Source of the DNA: Neoscytalidium dimidiatum
Lineage: Eukaryota; Ascomycota; Dothideomycetes; Botryosphaeriales; Botryosphaeriaceae
DNA: 64,000 nucleotides
Direction of reading: 5' to 3'
NCBI GenBank assembly: GCA_037367355.1
Contig: CM074696.1
Location: forward strand, 3,100,001-3,164,000
The notes beneath the pieces are model-generated. The model was given only the letters and a program-made list of their open reading frames with translations, was not told the origin of the DNA and ran no database searches. A program made the position numbers and the translations under genes. Within the stretch, counting starts at the first letter, position 1. The number at the start of each line of letters is the position of its first letter. Positions 46,650 through 58,609 of the stretch are shown piece by piece.

Positions 46650-48540
46650 ATAAAAGAAATGAGTCGTTTCTAAGACGGAATTCAACTTTCCGGTTGAGGA
46701 CATTGAAGACATGGGGTTGGAACGTCGTGGATCGTCGTACTTGGCAAGGGTTGAGGTTTGGCCTGGTTTTGGACCATCGTTCAGCATGAACGATCTTTAT
46801 AACACTGGGCACTATGCCGCCGAGTTTCTTCCCTGGTTTAGCTTTATGTATGAAGACCTGTAGACATGGGAACGACGTATATCTCGCATGAGAACTGGGG
46901 GCGGCACACGCTATTTCCCGGCTCACTCGCTGCTCACAAAGTATGGCGCACCAGCACCCTGCATAGAATGGAGCGGCGTTATTCAATTTGGTAACGGTTA
47001 TCGAGGAAGTCGTTCATACTTTCATTGGCCATTGATTTCAGGAATAGATGAGTACTATTAAGGATTTTTCCTTATCGAAGAGAAGCTACGTGAGCGTGAA
47101 GATGTTCGACCGCAATAGATTTGACTCACATCACCTTCATTTCTTGAACATGCTTGAATACATGCTTATGGAATCTTGGAGTTATATAGTCCCCTATTCC
47201 AGCTGCGGACCGACATAGAAAGCTACGACAGCGTGGAGACCTTGTAACGTAGCTCGAACTGGTGTTTTTCTTAAGAATCGGCGCCCGCTGGTGATATATT
47301 GAGAGACCGGATCGGATGCTATGATTTAAACACAGCGAACTCGCCGCACGGAGCTGGTCAAGGCGACATGAGAATAGACAACGTTCCAACAGCCGCATTG
47401 ATACAGTTTGTATCACATAGGCAGTTCCATTGAAGATGCAACACTCCATAGCGTAAAATAATCATCCCATTATTCACACTAGACAACATGTTACGTAGGA
47501 TAGGGTAGGGAGGTCTGTGTGGTTCGTAAGCTGAGACGTGCGTGCGCATTGCGCCTTGACTTCATTCAGTAAGTAAATAAATAACAGCAGGTCGGCGACG
47601 GCGGCATAGCACGACCGACACAAAGACGCGCGCACGCAGTATTTTGTGCCCAAAAGAAAGTCTCGGCTTGATAGTCTAAGGGCGCCGTGAAAAGACCAAG
47701 ATGCCCAAGGACGGAGAAAGGGCAAAAAGAAAACCCAGACCGAACCAAGAGATGACGCGGCTCCAGTTGCCTCTCCAAGCCTAGCGCATGCACCGAGCTT
47801 AGATTCGAACTTTTGGCCTATATCGAGGGGTCCCACGGATCACAAACCCTTTGGGAAATTATATCTTAAGGTCCCGGTGGTAGAGTATGGAGCCGTAGCC
47901 TGCCCACTACACTAACCGTCCGTGCTGGGGGTGCGACCTTGGCACCTTATATATTGCAGGATCTGGTCTGCTACTGGACAGGAATCTCGCCGCACAAGGA
48001 ACGGCTTTGTCGGCTGGCAAGGTAGCGAGGCGTCGAGGCGACGAGGCAGCTGGCTGGTCCGCAGGATCTGGCACTCTCACCTACCCTCTGAATCTCCTGC
48101 TCGATAAAAGTCATAGCTGCCGCGCAGCTAATAGTTCCTGCAGCCACTCCAATCCCTCTTGGCATCCATTGCGCTCCGTCTCTCTCTTTTCCAGCTGGTG
48201 GTGGCCAACTTTACTCTGATCATCCAGTACGCTGAACGGGACTAGCGTTGCGTAGGCCCAATGTAATGAGGCACACGCGGTTGCCGAATAATCTCTGAGT
48301 TCGTAAGGTCTCTCAAAGGTGCGTGGCACCTAACACACCTTAGCCCTTTCCTTCGCACGCTACTATCTAAGAACGTGCAATTGTCAGTCAAATCTCAACA
48401 ACAAACCTTCCTGCTTGCATACGTACATGCATGTCACATGTCTCATAGCAATGCAACGTCTTCCAACTTCAACTTGCTTTATTTTTCCTCTTGCGCTTAT
48501 TCCTCGGGCCATCCTCCCGGCCTTCTACTCCCAACGGAGT
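46650..48540. other. Spacer, 1.9 kb, AT-richer
   Basis: 3' flank of TAM41 and of the microprotein gene. I find no gene with support. A stretch near 47780-47930 has tRNA-promoter-like A- and B-box matches on the minus strand but does not fold as a tRNA. Confidence 0.5.
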
Positions 48541-48788
48541 CTACTCCTTGTCTACGAGTCGGATTTTAGGGATGGACTGGTCTAATTTCTTTTTATCTTC
48601 CTCAGTCGGAACCATGTCGAATGCTTTTTCGGCGGGTTCGGTGATGTACAGGCCAATGGTCCCCCACGCAATTAGGCCTAGGCCGAGGAGGAGACGCGTC
48701 TTAGGCGCACTCGTGCGGTATTTTCTGCACCGTCAATCAGCACTATGCATCAATGATGGGAGCCTTCTGCGTACTGCCAGAGAGACAT
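48541..48788 (-). CDS. 65-aa single-TM microprotein, hidden two-exon gene
   Basis: Exon 1 is only 14 nt (48775..48788) and exon 2 is 48541..48724; the 50-nt intron has GTACGC and GCAG ends. The product starts MSLWQKYRTSAPKTR, has one hydrophobic segment (residues about 16-32, LLLGLGLIAWGTIGLYI), then an acidic/lysine-rich tail ending PKIRLVDKE. N-terminal basic residues before one TM segment and a charged tail suggest a small inner-mitochondrial or ER membrane protein; this is inference. I recall similar small proteins in filamentous fungi but cannot name the family. Codon order in exon 2 is coherent and the stop is followed by ordinary spacer. It is divergent with the GH47 gene across 437 bp. 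Confidence 0.7.
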
Positions 48789-49225
48789 GGCTCTTAGGGC
48801 GCGTGGCAGCGTGAACGCGGTGGTGAGATGTGAGGCGTGTGTGGGTGAGGTTAGAAGAAGCTCTGAGCTTTGTCTCGCTTGTCTCTCGACAGGCTCCGCC
48901 CCAGGTCCTCCAATGTTGCTCTCCAGCCGTCTTGCCAACTATGTCTCTTCGCCCACCTGCCTCTCCACGAGCCTCCATTTTCCGCCTCTGGAACACACCA
49001 TAGCCATCCTTCAGGCCCAAGTCGCGAAGTATTACTCCGCGCGGGCCTGCTGTCGCACACGCCCGCTATCCTCCAACATGGAAGCTTGACCTCGTACCGC
49101 CCCAAAACTCATCGTCCTACCTACCCCGAAACAACGGCGCTTTGTCTGAATCCAGACAGTCCGATGCGGCCGTCAAGACGCCTTAAGACGTGTCATAACC
49201 GAGCGAGCTACCCTGATTCACCACT
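48789..49225. promoter_or_regulatory. Bidirectional spacer, microprotein / GH47 gene
   Basis: 437 bases between divergent starts; no gene in it. Confidence 0.5.
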
Positions 49226-50947
49226 ATGGCATCTTTCAAGCGATGTCAGCGAAACCCGACCCCCGCGTTCAAGCTGCTGAGCGCCGTCCTCATCATCTCT
49301 CTTTACGGCATCTATCTCTTGGTCCACGGAAGTCCCCTGGCGCCTGCGCCTGAGACTAATTCGTACACACCACGTGGGCCGCAGATTCAACACCAACCAT
49401 GGACAGGCGCAAGCGGTCGCGCTGATGAGGAGAAGGCGGCGCGTGTCGTCGAGGCAATGAAATATACCTTTGCTAAGTACAAAAAGCATGCGTGGGGCTA
49501 CGATGATATTCTACCAGTCAGCGGCGGCAAGAAGAACACCAGGAATGGCTGGGGTGCCTTCATCGTGGACTCGGCAGGCACGCTCGCGCTCATGGGCTTA
49601 TGGGACGAGTTGCAGGCTTCTGTTGACCGCATCTTGCAGATCCCCTTCTATGATGCGCAGGGGCTGGTTGATCCGTTTGAGACCACCATACGTTATGTTG
49701 GCGGCCTTGTGTCGCTAGTAGATCTGATCGATGCGGGCGTCGTCCCCAAGTCGGTTATTGATAACAAGAAGAGAGCCGGCATTCTGGCCCAAGCGATAAC
49801 TCTGTCCAACAAGCTTGGCCCTGGTTTTGATAGTCCAACGGGAATGATTTATCCTCGCGTTGATTTCAAGAATGACGTCGGCACAGGCGACCCCCCAGAG
49901 TTGTATAAGAAATACCCGGACAAGATCCGCTACAAGAATCCATCTATTGGCCCTGCGCGTGCCGGATCTAATATCCTCGAATACCGGACACTCACGCGCC
50001 AGAGCAGGGACCCAGTCTACTTCGTTAATGCAACCAATGCTTGGGCACCGCTCGTCTGGGACAAATGGGTTGAGGATCCAGAGGGTCTTGTATCCGCACC
50101 CATCGACATCTTCACCGGCGAGCCTGTCGGCATGCAGAGACACTGGGATGCTGGCCACGACAGCTACTACGAGTATCTTATCAAGGTAGCTATCCTTGCT
50201 CCCCACGACCGTTACACATCGACCTACATCAACCGGTGGACGCAAGCAGCACATGCGCTTCGCCACGACCTCTCCACGCGCTCCAGCTATTCTTCTCACT
50301 ATGAGCGGCAGCATCTGTTCATGGGCAAACTTGAGGGCGACTGGTACCTCAACGAAATGTCCCATCTCGCTTGCTTTGCGCCGGGAAACCTCATGCTTGG
50401 AGGTGCCTACCTTAAGAAGCCCGACCTCATCGTGCTCGGTAAAGCCCTTCTCGACGGCTGCCGCCATACCTATGCCGCAATGCCTACCGAGATTGGACCT
50501 GAAAAATTCTCCTGGGTCCCTTACGCTGGTCTACCCAACGGTACGTTCGAGCCGCGGACGCCACGGCAGCACAGTGAGCTAGCCCGCTACGGCTTCTGGC
50601 TCGCGGACGCGAAGTTCCGTCTACGGCCCGAGTACGTCGAGTCGCTATTCTATGCATGGCGTATCACAGGCGAGCAGCGTTACCGCGACTGGGCCTGGGA
50701 AGCTTTTGTTGCATTCGAGAAGCACTGCAAGACCGAGTACGGCTTCGCTGCCATTCGCGATGTCGGCGTGGACGTAAAGAAGGGAAAGAAGGTCACGCAT
50801 ATTGATGAGGCCGAGAGTTTCTGGGCCGCAGAGACGCTGAAGTATTTATACCTGACATTTGCAGACGTCAATGTTGGAACGCTGGACGCTTGGGTTTTCA
50901 GCACAGAGGGACACCCATTCAGGATTATCCGTACGACAGAGCATTAA
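49226..50947 (+). CDS. GH47 alpha-1,2-mannosidase
   Basis: A single 573-residue frame. A type II membrane anchor (LLSAVLIISLYGIYLLV, residues about 17-33) precedes a short stem. The catalytic domain has GH47 landmarks: HAWGYDDILPVSG, GAFIVDSAGTLALMGL, WDAGHDSYYEYLIK, MSHLACFAPGNLML, the R-P-E-x-x-E-S motif RLRPEYVESLFY, SFWAAETLKYLYLTF and the closing FSTEGHPF, whose Thr is the usual Ca2+ ligand. GH47 enzymes trim alpha-1,2-mannose from N-glycans in the ER or Golgi. The start ATG sits 16 residues before the anchor, as expected. Paralogue type (Golgi IA-IC or ER Mns1) is not resolved. Confidence 0.92.
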   Translation: MASFKRCQRNPTPAFKLLSAVLIISLYGIYLLVHGSPLAPAPETNSYTPRGPQIQHQPWTGASGRADEEKAARVVEAMKYTFAKYKKHAWGYDDILPVSGGKKNTRNGWGAFIVDSAGTLALMGLWDELQASVDRILQIPFYDAQGLVDPFETTIRYVGGLVSLVDLIDAGVVPKSVIDNKKRAGILAQAITLSNKLGPGFDSPTGMIYPRVDFKNDVGTGDPPELYKKYPDKIRYKNPSIGPARAGSNILEYRTLTRQSRDPVYFVNATNAWAPLVWDKWVEDPEGLVSAPIDIFTGEPVGMQRHWDAGHDSYYEYLIKVAILAPHDRYTSTYINRWTQAAHALRHDLSTRSSYSSHYERQHLFMGKLEGDWYLNEMSHLACFAPGNLMLGGAYLKKPDLIVLGKALLDGCRHTYAAMPTEIGPEKFSWVPYAGLPNGTFEPRTPRQHSELARYGFWLADAKFRLRPEYVESLFYAWRITGEQRYRDWAWEAFVAFEKHCKTEYGFAAIRDVGVDVKKGKKVTHIDEAESFWAAETLKYLYLTFADVNVGTLDAWVFSTEGHPFRIIRTTEH

Positions 50948-51702
50948 GAGTTTACCAACCTTGAGCGATCTGGACAGCTCTTCCTGCATAATATGTTGCT
51001 AGCTTTTTCCTAATGTTGCTGAGGAAGGATATTGAGGTGGAGAAGAGGACAACGCTCGGCGACGCACCAAGGACCGTACTCCTACATTTGTTCTTTCGAG
51101 CCGTCAAAAGATCACGATGAAATGCATTACTCACCGGCGTATGGCGATGGCAAGTGGGTCCGAAGAAGCGTCGCATTGCAAGGTTTTGTTCATTAGCTGT
51201 ATGTTGTCAAGAAGGTGTTTCAATGGTGTACATACAGTGTGCCGCAGGATACCCCAAGGAGGCGAATCAACCTCTGTTTGGATGAATTAGGAACCCCTTA
51301 AAGGAAAAGTAGGAATGTTCGGGGCAAATTCAGATCGCAAGATAGCTCCTGAGGTCATTGAATCATAACTGACTTGGCTGTGCCGTAGCTGCATTACATT
51401 TGACTGAGCGCCGATGTCGCGGCCATCAGTTGAGAAGAGCAACACCTCTTGTACTGTAGAAGAAGAAAGCCATGATAGGAGCCCTAAGATTTAGAGTGCC
51501 ATCTTGTACCACAGAAAAGCTCACAACAGAATACACAGGATCGGCTCATGATAGCTGTCAATGTCAGCGGCAATGGTGACCAGGGCAAGCGAAAGTTGCA
51601 GCAGTTAGGGTCCTGTCGCGTCGGAAATTTGGCGGGGAAAATCGAGGCGACGCGCTGAGCTGAGGTCGCATCCACCCCGCCGATCCTCACACAGCCGGCA
51701 TC
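50948..51702. other. Spacer between GH47 and TGT genes
   Basis: 755 bases, no supported gene. Confidence 0.6.
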
Positions 51703-53375
<1,673 letters not shown>

Positions 53376-53745
53376 ACTTTCTTTTTTTTTTTCTTTTTGC
53401 CGGTGCGCTGCGGAAAGCAGTTCCGAGCCAGACGCGCCGGAACAATGCGAGCGGGTAGATGCAGATGATAGACAGCAACGATGCAGCGGGATCTCAGCCT
53501 TATGGGCGCCCCTGGGACAGTGTGGGCACGCACGGGCAAGCACGGGCACTCATCATCCATCGCTGACTCGCCGCGGGCCTTTGGGCTCCCGCTCTCCCTC
53601 CAAGGGTCTGCCGCAACCCAGCGTCATCATCCCGCAAGAAACATGGGTGCCTGATCCCTACCCCTCCGCTCGCTTTGTTTTGCTCTCGCCCACTCCCGTC
53701 GCTCATTTCTACAACATCAACAAACAACAACATCACTGCTCCGCC
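53376..53745. other. Spacer between TGT and HDAC genes
   Basis: 370 bases with a T11 tract just after the TGT stop (53382-53392) and a CT-rich leader. An in-frame extension of the HDAC frame is open here but has no ATG. Confidence 0.6.
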
Positions 53746-56700
53746 ATGGAGAACGACTCGCCCCCCTCAGACCCTGCCGCCGACCCGCCGACTGCCACAG
53801 CTGAACCAACCCCTCGCTCGCTACAAATCCCTCCAAACATGGATCCCGACCAGCAAATCGCGAAACCCATGAAGCGCTTGTCCATAAACACCGCCGCGAA
53901 ACCACCGCTTCCTCAGTCGCATGCAATGGACTCGCCGCACCGCCGCTCCAGCTCCTTCTATAGCCGCATGCCCAAGTCGCCCACCCCAGGTGCCCCTCTC
54001 CCAAGTCCGCTCAATCGCAGCACCAGCAGCCTAGGCGTGCGACCCGCGTCGCCTGCACTGTCGCGCCGCAGCTCCATAGTCTCGCTGCAAGGCGCTGAAA
54101 GCACCCATCCCCCTAGGAAGTCCGTGTCGCGCCGCACATCCGGCAACCTCAGATCCTCCTCGTCCTCCGCCTTAGCCTCCCCGCGCTCTGTCCCGATCGA
54201 AGAGACCCCGCCGCTCACTGCCCAGAAGGTCGCCTCCGACTTCTTTGCGAAAGAGCTCGAATACCACAAAAACGGACCTTTGTCCACTCAAACGGTCGTC
54301 ATCCTACACGATGCTTGCTACGGTCACCGTTTCTCGCGCCCGAAGACCACCAAGTCTGCGCTAAGCATGATAGTCGAGCGCCCCGAGCGTATTCACGCCG
54401 GAATCTTGGGAATATCCACAGCCTACGTCAGGTTCGCCGAGAGGCACGCTGGAGGACCGCATGCGCCGCATCCGAAACGCGACCCTCCTCAGGAGTTGCC
54501 TTTCACTATCCGGCGCACGTCCCGTGTACTCGATATTACATCCTCTATCGTCACGAATGTCCATGGCACAAAGTGGATGGAGGAATTGCAGACCATGTGC
54601 AACGCAGCGGGGGAGAAATTGGCCCTGAACGGTAAAGAACTTGCCCGGGTACAGGAGCCCGGCCAGCCCGAGAAGGACAAGTTCCACGAGGGAGATCTCT
54701 ATCTCTCAACAGAATCCTTAAATGCCTTTCAAGGGGCTCTCGGTGGCGTCTGCGACGGCGTTGATGCTGTCTTTTCTGGTTCCAAGGACAAGCCGCGTAA
54801 TGCCTTTGTTTGCGTGCGCCCTCCTGGACATCACTGCTCTGCCGACTTTCCATCTGGATTCTGTTGGCTTAACAACGTACATGTGGGCATTGAGTATGCT
54901 GCGCAGACTCACGGTCTCACTCACGCTGCGATCATCGACTTTGATCTCCACCATGGCGATGGGTCGCAGGCTATCGCGTGGGAACGCAACACTAAGACTG
55001 CAAACATGCCATCCAAACAACCCAAGAACGCGCCACCCCTCAAGAGAACTCAGATCGGTTATTTCAGCCTTCACGATATCAACTCGTACCCATGCGAGTA
55101 TGGTGAGATCAATAAGGTGCAAGCGGCTAGTCTTTGTATCGAAAACGCTCATGGCCAGACCGTCTGGAATGTGCATTTGCAGCCTTGGAAGACTGAAGAA
55201 GAGTTCTGGCAGCTGTACGAGTCCAGATATCTTACACTCGTCGAGAAGGCCCGGGTGTTTCTGCGCGCGCACACCCAACGCCTGCGCGCCTCACCAGGCC
55301 AGCCACAACCTAAGGCGGCAATCTTTATCTCTGCCGGATTTGACGCCAGTGAGTGGGAGGGTCAGGGCATGCAGAGACATAAAGTCAACGTGCCCACTGA
55401 TTTCTATGCCCGCTTCACACAGGATATTGTCAAGATGTCACAAGAAGAGCATCTTGGCGTCGAAGGCAGAGTGATTAGCGTCCTCGAAGGCGGCTACAGT
55501 GACAGGGCTCTTGCTAGTGGTGTTCTCAGTCATCTGAGTGGCCTCTGTGAGGGCCAAAAGATTCCAGTCGCCAAGAAGGAGTCCCCTGGGCTGAACGGCC
55601 AAGGCCACGAGATGATCATGGATCATCCAGCCCTGCAGGAGTCGTACGAGACAGGTGAGAAGACACTTCGTTACAACGTTGAGTGGTGGCATGAAGCCAA
55701 CTTGACGGCTCTTGAGACCATGGTCTACCCTCCACCACCGCCTGCTCCCAAGAAGCAGCAGCGTGGCGGTCAGCAAGGGAACTTTGCCACACCGACGCAA
55801 TCCTTTACCGCCAAGGTCGTCGACCCCGAAAAGTTCATTCGCAACGCTTCTGGACACTTGGTGCCAATCAGGGAGCTTCCACGTCCGCCGACCCCACCGC
55901 CACCGGATGTCAACTGGATTGTTGCTGCACACGAGCTGTGCAAGCTGCTCATTCCTACTGACCGCCAAACGAAGAGCTGTAGGCCTGAGGAACTTTCTGA
56001 GCCGCGTGTGAAGAAAGAGAAAGTGTTGCCGGCCGAGGTACCCGTCAATCCTTCAGGAAGACAGCTGCGAGAAAGGAAGCCCAAGGTGACCGACTACTCA
56101 GAGCCTCCTTCAGACGATGAACGCTTCCATCCGCGGTCTGCTTCTCGTACCGATAGGCGCAGGACAGTGGGTGATTATCCTGGTGGATCGGATAAGGACG
56201 TGCCCGATCTCCCTCCACTTCAGCGGAGGCAGAGCCTCGTCTCCGAAATCGGTTCAGTTGCCGGCGAGCGACCAAGCAGCAGAGCATCTACAGTCGCATC
56301 GAGACAACCTGCTGCAAGCAGAGTCCAAGTGAAGAAGACTAGGGTTCCGAAGGCTACCAAGGCAGACAGCACGATGAAGCCTCCGCCGCGACCGATTGCC
56401 TCAAGAGCTTCAAGCTACTCCCAAGCCAATAAAGTTCCTGCCCAAGCGAAGGTTACGAAAGCTCAGAATGAGGCGCCGAACGATGATATGGACCAGCTCA
56501 CTTCTGGTATCAAGAGGATCACGCTGAAGATGCCTACGAAAGAAGAACATGACGCTCGACAGGCGGCAGCGACTGCTGCAGATAAAGAGAACAAGAAGGT
56601 GGCTACATCAAAGACGAAAAAGGCGTCAGCCCCTCGTGGCACCAAGACAACAGCTGCTTCAAAGAAGGTGGTTGTAGAAGAGGCGAAGGGCGCAAAGGAG

Positions 56701-57390
56701 ACGAATCCTACGCCACCATCCTCAGAGCCAGCGGAAGATACCATGTCCACCGTGTCTTACACATCTACCTCCAACCAATCCGAGTCTGTGATTGCCGTCT
56801 CGGAGCCAGCTCTGCTCGCTCCCGGATCTGTCGAGCCCCAGCAGGGGCGGGCGCTGTCCCGCCAGTCCATCGAAAATATGGCTGAGCGGATCATGAATTC
56901 CTTTCCTCCATCGCTAGCCTCACCGTCTGAGCTTTCGGAAGGATCGACACCGCAGGGCTTGCTTGAAACGGCTGCACCTGTGCATGTTCCTGAGGTGACG
57001 CCGCGGCCCGACTCGCCTCCCCCGCCTCCCCCTGCCACGATGCCGCAGTTTATCCAGTACGACCCAGCTGAGAGGGGTCATAGTTTCACAGCTACAGCTG
57101 GGCCGGAGGCGGGGGCAGCGCAGCAGCCAAGGGAGTTGCAGTGGATGCCGCCGAATTCGGACCCTGAGGCTTCAGGGGGATCGCAAGGGCCGTTGTCATC
57201 GCCGGGTCGCAAGCAAAAGCAAGCGCTACCAGTGTTTACCTCTAACAGTTTCATCCCGTTTGGTCAGCCTACGGCTCTAAAGACAGAGGCCGCACAGAAC
57301 GTGCTCCCGGCTGATGAGGAAACGCAGATCAAACAGGAGGAGGCGGAGCGGAGGACGACTACTGTCGAGGTTCCTGATGCCAAGCAGTGA
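53746..57390 (+). CDS. Hos3/HosB-type histone deacetylase
   Basis: One exon, 1214 residues from the first in-frame ATG (53746, context CCGCCATGG); the frame is open earlier but without an ATG. A Ser/Pro-rich N-terminus (1-165) precedes the class II deacetylase domain (about 180-600). Catalytic features are VRPPGHHCSADFPSGFCWLN (paired His near 358), IIDFDLHHGDGSQAIA (Zn-binding Asp and His), ISAGFDASEWEGQG (Zn-binding Asp) and VLEGGYSD. The long C-terminal half is disordered with basic and Pro-rich segments (QLRERKPKV, ITLKMPTKEEHDARQ). Fungal Hos3 homologues are large deacetylases of this layout. All residues expected for activity appear present. The substrate, histone or septin-ring/nuclear-pore associated as in yeast, is inference. 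Confidence 0.9.
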   Translation: MENDSPPSDPAADPPTATAEPTPRSLQIPPNMDPDQQIAKPMKRLSINTAAKPPLPQSHAMDSPHRRSSSFYSRMPKSPTPGAPLPSPLNRSTSSLGVRPASPALSRRSSIVSLQGAESTHPPRKSVSRRTSGNLRSSSSSALASPRSVPIEETPPLTAQKVASDFFAKELEYHKNGPLSTQTVVILHDACYGHRFSRPKTTKSALSMIVERPERIHAGILGISTAYVRFAERHAGGPHAPHPKRDPPQELPFTIRRTSRVLDITSSIVTNVHGTKWMEELQTMCNAAGEKLALNGKELARVQEPGQPEKDKFHEGDLYLSTESLNAFQGALGGVCDGVDAVFSGSKDKPRNAFVCVRPPGHHCSADFPSGFCWLNNVHVGIEYAAQTHGLTHAAIIDFDLHHGDGSQAIAWERNTKTANMPSKQPKNAPPLKRTQIGYFSLHDINSYPCEYGEINKVQAASLCIENAHGQTVWNVHLQPWKTEEEFWQLYESRYLTLVEKARVFLRAHTQRLRASPGQPQPKAAIFISAGFDASEWEGQGMQRHKVNVPTDFYARFTQDIVKMSQEEHLGVEGRVISVLEGGYSDRALASGVLSHLSGLCEGQKIPVAKKESPGLNGQGHEMIMDHPALQESYETGEKTLRYNVEWWHEANLTALETMVYPPPPPAPKKQQRGGQQGNFATPTQSFTAKVVDPEKFIRNASGHLVPIRELPRPPTPPPPDVNWIVAAHELCKLLIPTDRQTKSCRPEELSEPRVKKEKVLPAEVPVNPSGRQLRERKPKVTDYSEPPSDDERFHPRSASRTDRRRTVGDYPGGSDKDVPDLPPLQRRQSLVSEIGSVAGERPSSRASTVASRQPAASRVQVKKTRVPKATKADSTMKPPPRPIASRASSYSQANKVPAQAKVTKAQNEAPNDDMDQLTSGIKRITLKMPTKEEHDARQAAATAADKENKKVATSKTKKASAPRGTKTTAASKKVVVEEAKGAKETNPTPPSSEPAEDTMSTVSYTSTSNQSESVIAVSEPALLAPGSVEPQQGRALSRQSIENMAERIMNSFPPSLASPSELSEGSTPQGLLETAAPVHVPEVTPRPDSPPPPPPATMPQFIQYDPAERGHSFTATAGPEAGAAQQPRELQWMPPNSDPEASGGSQGPLSSPGRKQKQALPVFTSNSFIPFGQPTALKTEAAQNVLPADEETQIKQEEAERRTTTVEVPDAKQ

Positions 57391-58609
57391 GGGTGAGGTT
57401 GCCCTGCGTCGGGGCTGACGGGATGTTCGCATCATCGTCGATCGTAGGTGAAGAGCAAAACGGAGTGGAGCCCGAGGGTTGTCGACAGCACCGGTTCTGG
57501 GAACGATCAGCCCGGTCCCGTGTTCCGGACCCGGCCCGTCACACAGAAGACGCAGCTCCCGAGCTTGTCACTTGCAGCGCCCGTGCTCAGCTGCAGGATA
57601 CCAATATTGCCCACTCCGGATTTCCGGAGATTCGATCTTCTCTCGGACCCTTCTTCTTGCGCATTTGTCTTTCCTCTGGAGCGTGGGCGCTTATGCCATG
57701 CGCAATCCCTCTCCTTCATTTGTGCCTACGCAACGGTTTCACCGTTGGCCGCGAGCGGGTGATTGCTAGTGCCTGCCCTATTGTTGTACTTGATTCTCGG
57801 CATGCGCCGTCTCATTTCCTTGGCCGGAGTGGTTTCTGCCTTGCTTTTACAGCTGCTCGTTCTTCCTGCTTCAGTTGCTGGTTTTCTCCTTTTTTTCCTT
57901 TTAGTTATATGCTCGGCGCGGTTGACCAATTGATCGGATCTCCTTTTGCTCGTACAGGTCTATTGGCAGGACGGGGGGTTGGTCAGGGCAAGCGTTCAGA
58001 GATACCCACGGTTTTCGCATAGATAGAAAATGGCGTGTTTTCCTTGGCTCCTCCGGCCGGCGTGTGTGACGAGGATTGGAAGTGGGGCAGGGGGCTGGCC
58101 ATGATGGGCTGGCTTTCGAGCGACGGAAGACGTGGGAAAGCGAGGCAATCTGCGATGCGAGGGCTCAGCATTCAGCCGGGCGTCGCATCGCTTGGCCAGT
58201 TGGTGGAAGGCGTTGGGGGCAGTCAGCGAGGCTGGACCCGCGAGCGGCCTGGCGCTGGCGGGCTTTCCGCTCATCTGGCGCAATCCCTGCCAGAAGCTGC
58301 GACAGCGCCCGCCCACTGCCCCGACCCCGCGTCTGGGGATCCTGCGCTTGCTGTGCGTACAACACGCCAAGCCGATGACGTTAGAAGCGTGCTGCCTGTG
58401 GAACCACGCGACGCCCACATGCCAACGCCCTTTAAAGCGCGCACTCTTCCTGCTCTACCTCGCAGCTTCCTGCTTGCTTCTCACTCGCCCGAAGCTCCTG
58501 AGTCACCTCCGCCACCCGTCACGACTCAATTCGGACAAAACGCCTTTCGCTCTCGTCCCTGGCCCGTCATTGACTAATCGAATCTCAACCGCACCTTCTA
58601 TAACACATC
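57391..58609. other. Spacer, 1.2 kb
   Basis: 3' flank of the deacetylase and promoter of the DUF1774 gene. An open frame of about 210 codons overlapping the deacetylase stop has no recognisable content and is treated as non-coding. Confidence 0.55.

Noticed and set aside
47780..47935. tRNA-like A box (TAGTGTAGTGGG) and B-box core (GTTCGAATC) on the minus strand
   Set aside because: The two boxes are about 100 bases apart and no acceptor or T stem pairs properly; the anticodon stem would have mismatches. At most a decayed tRNA or chance match.
53581..53745. N-terminal extension of the Hos3-like deacetylase
   Set aside because: The frame is open but begins at a TTG; the first ATG is at 53746 in good context.
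57387..58022. 211-codon open frame overlapping the deacetylase stop
   Set aside because: No usable family signal, overlaps another gene's stop codon and lies in its 3' flank; the opposite strand is also open in pieces.
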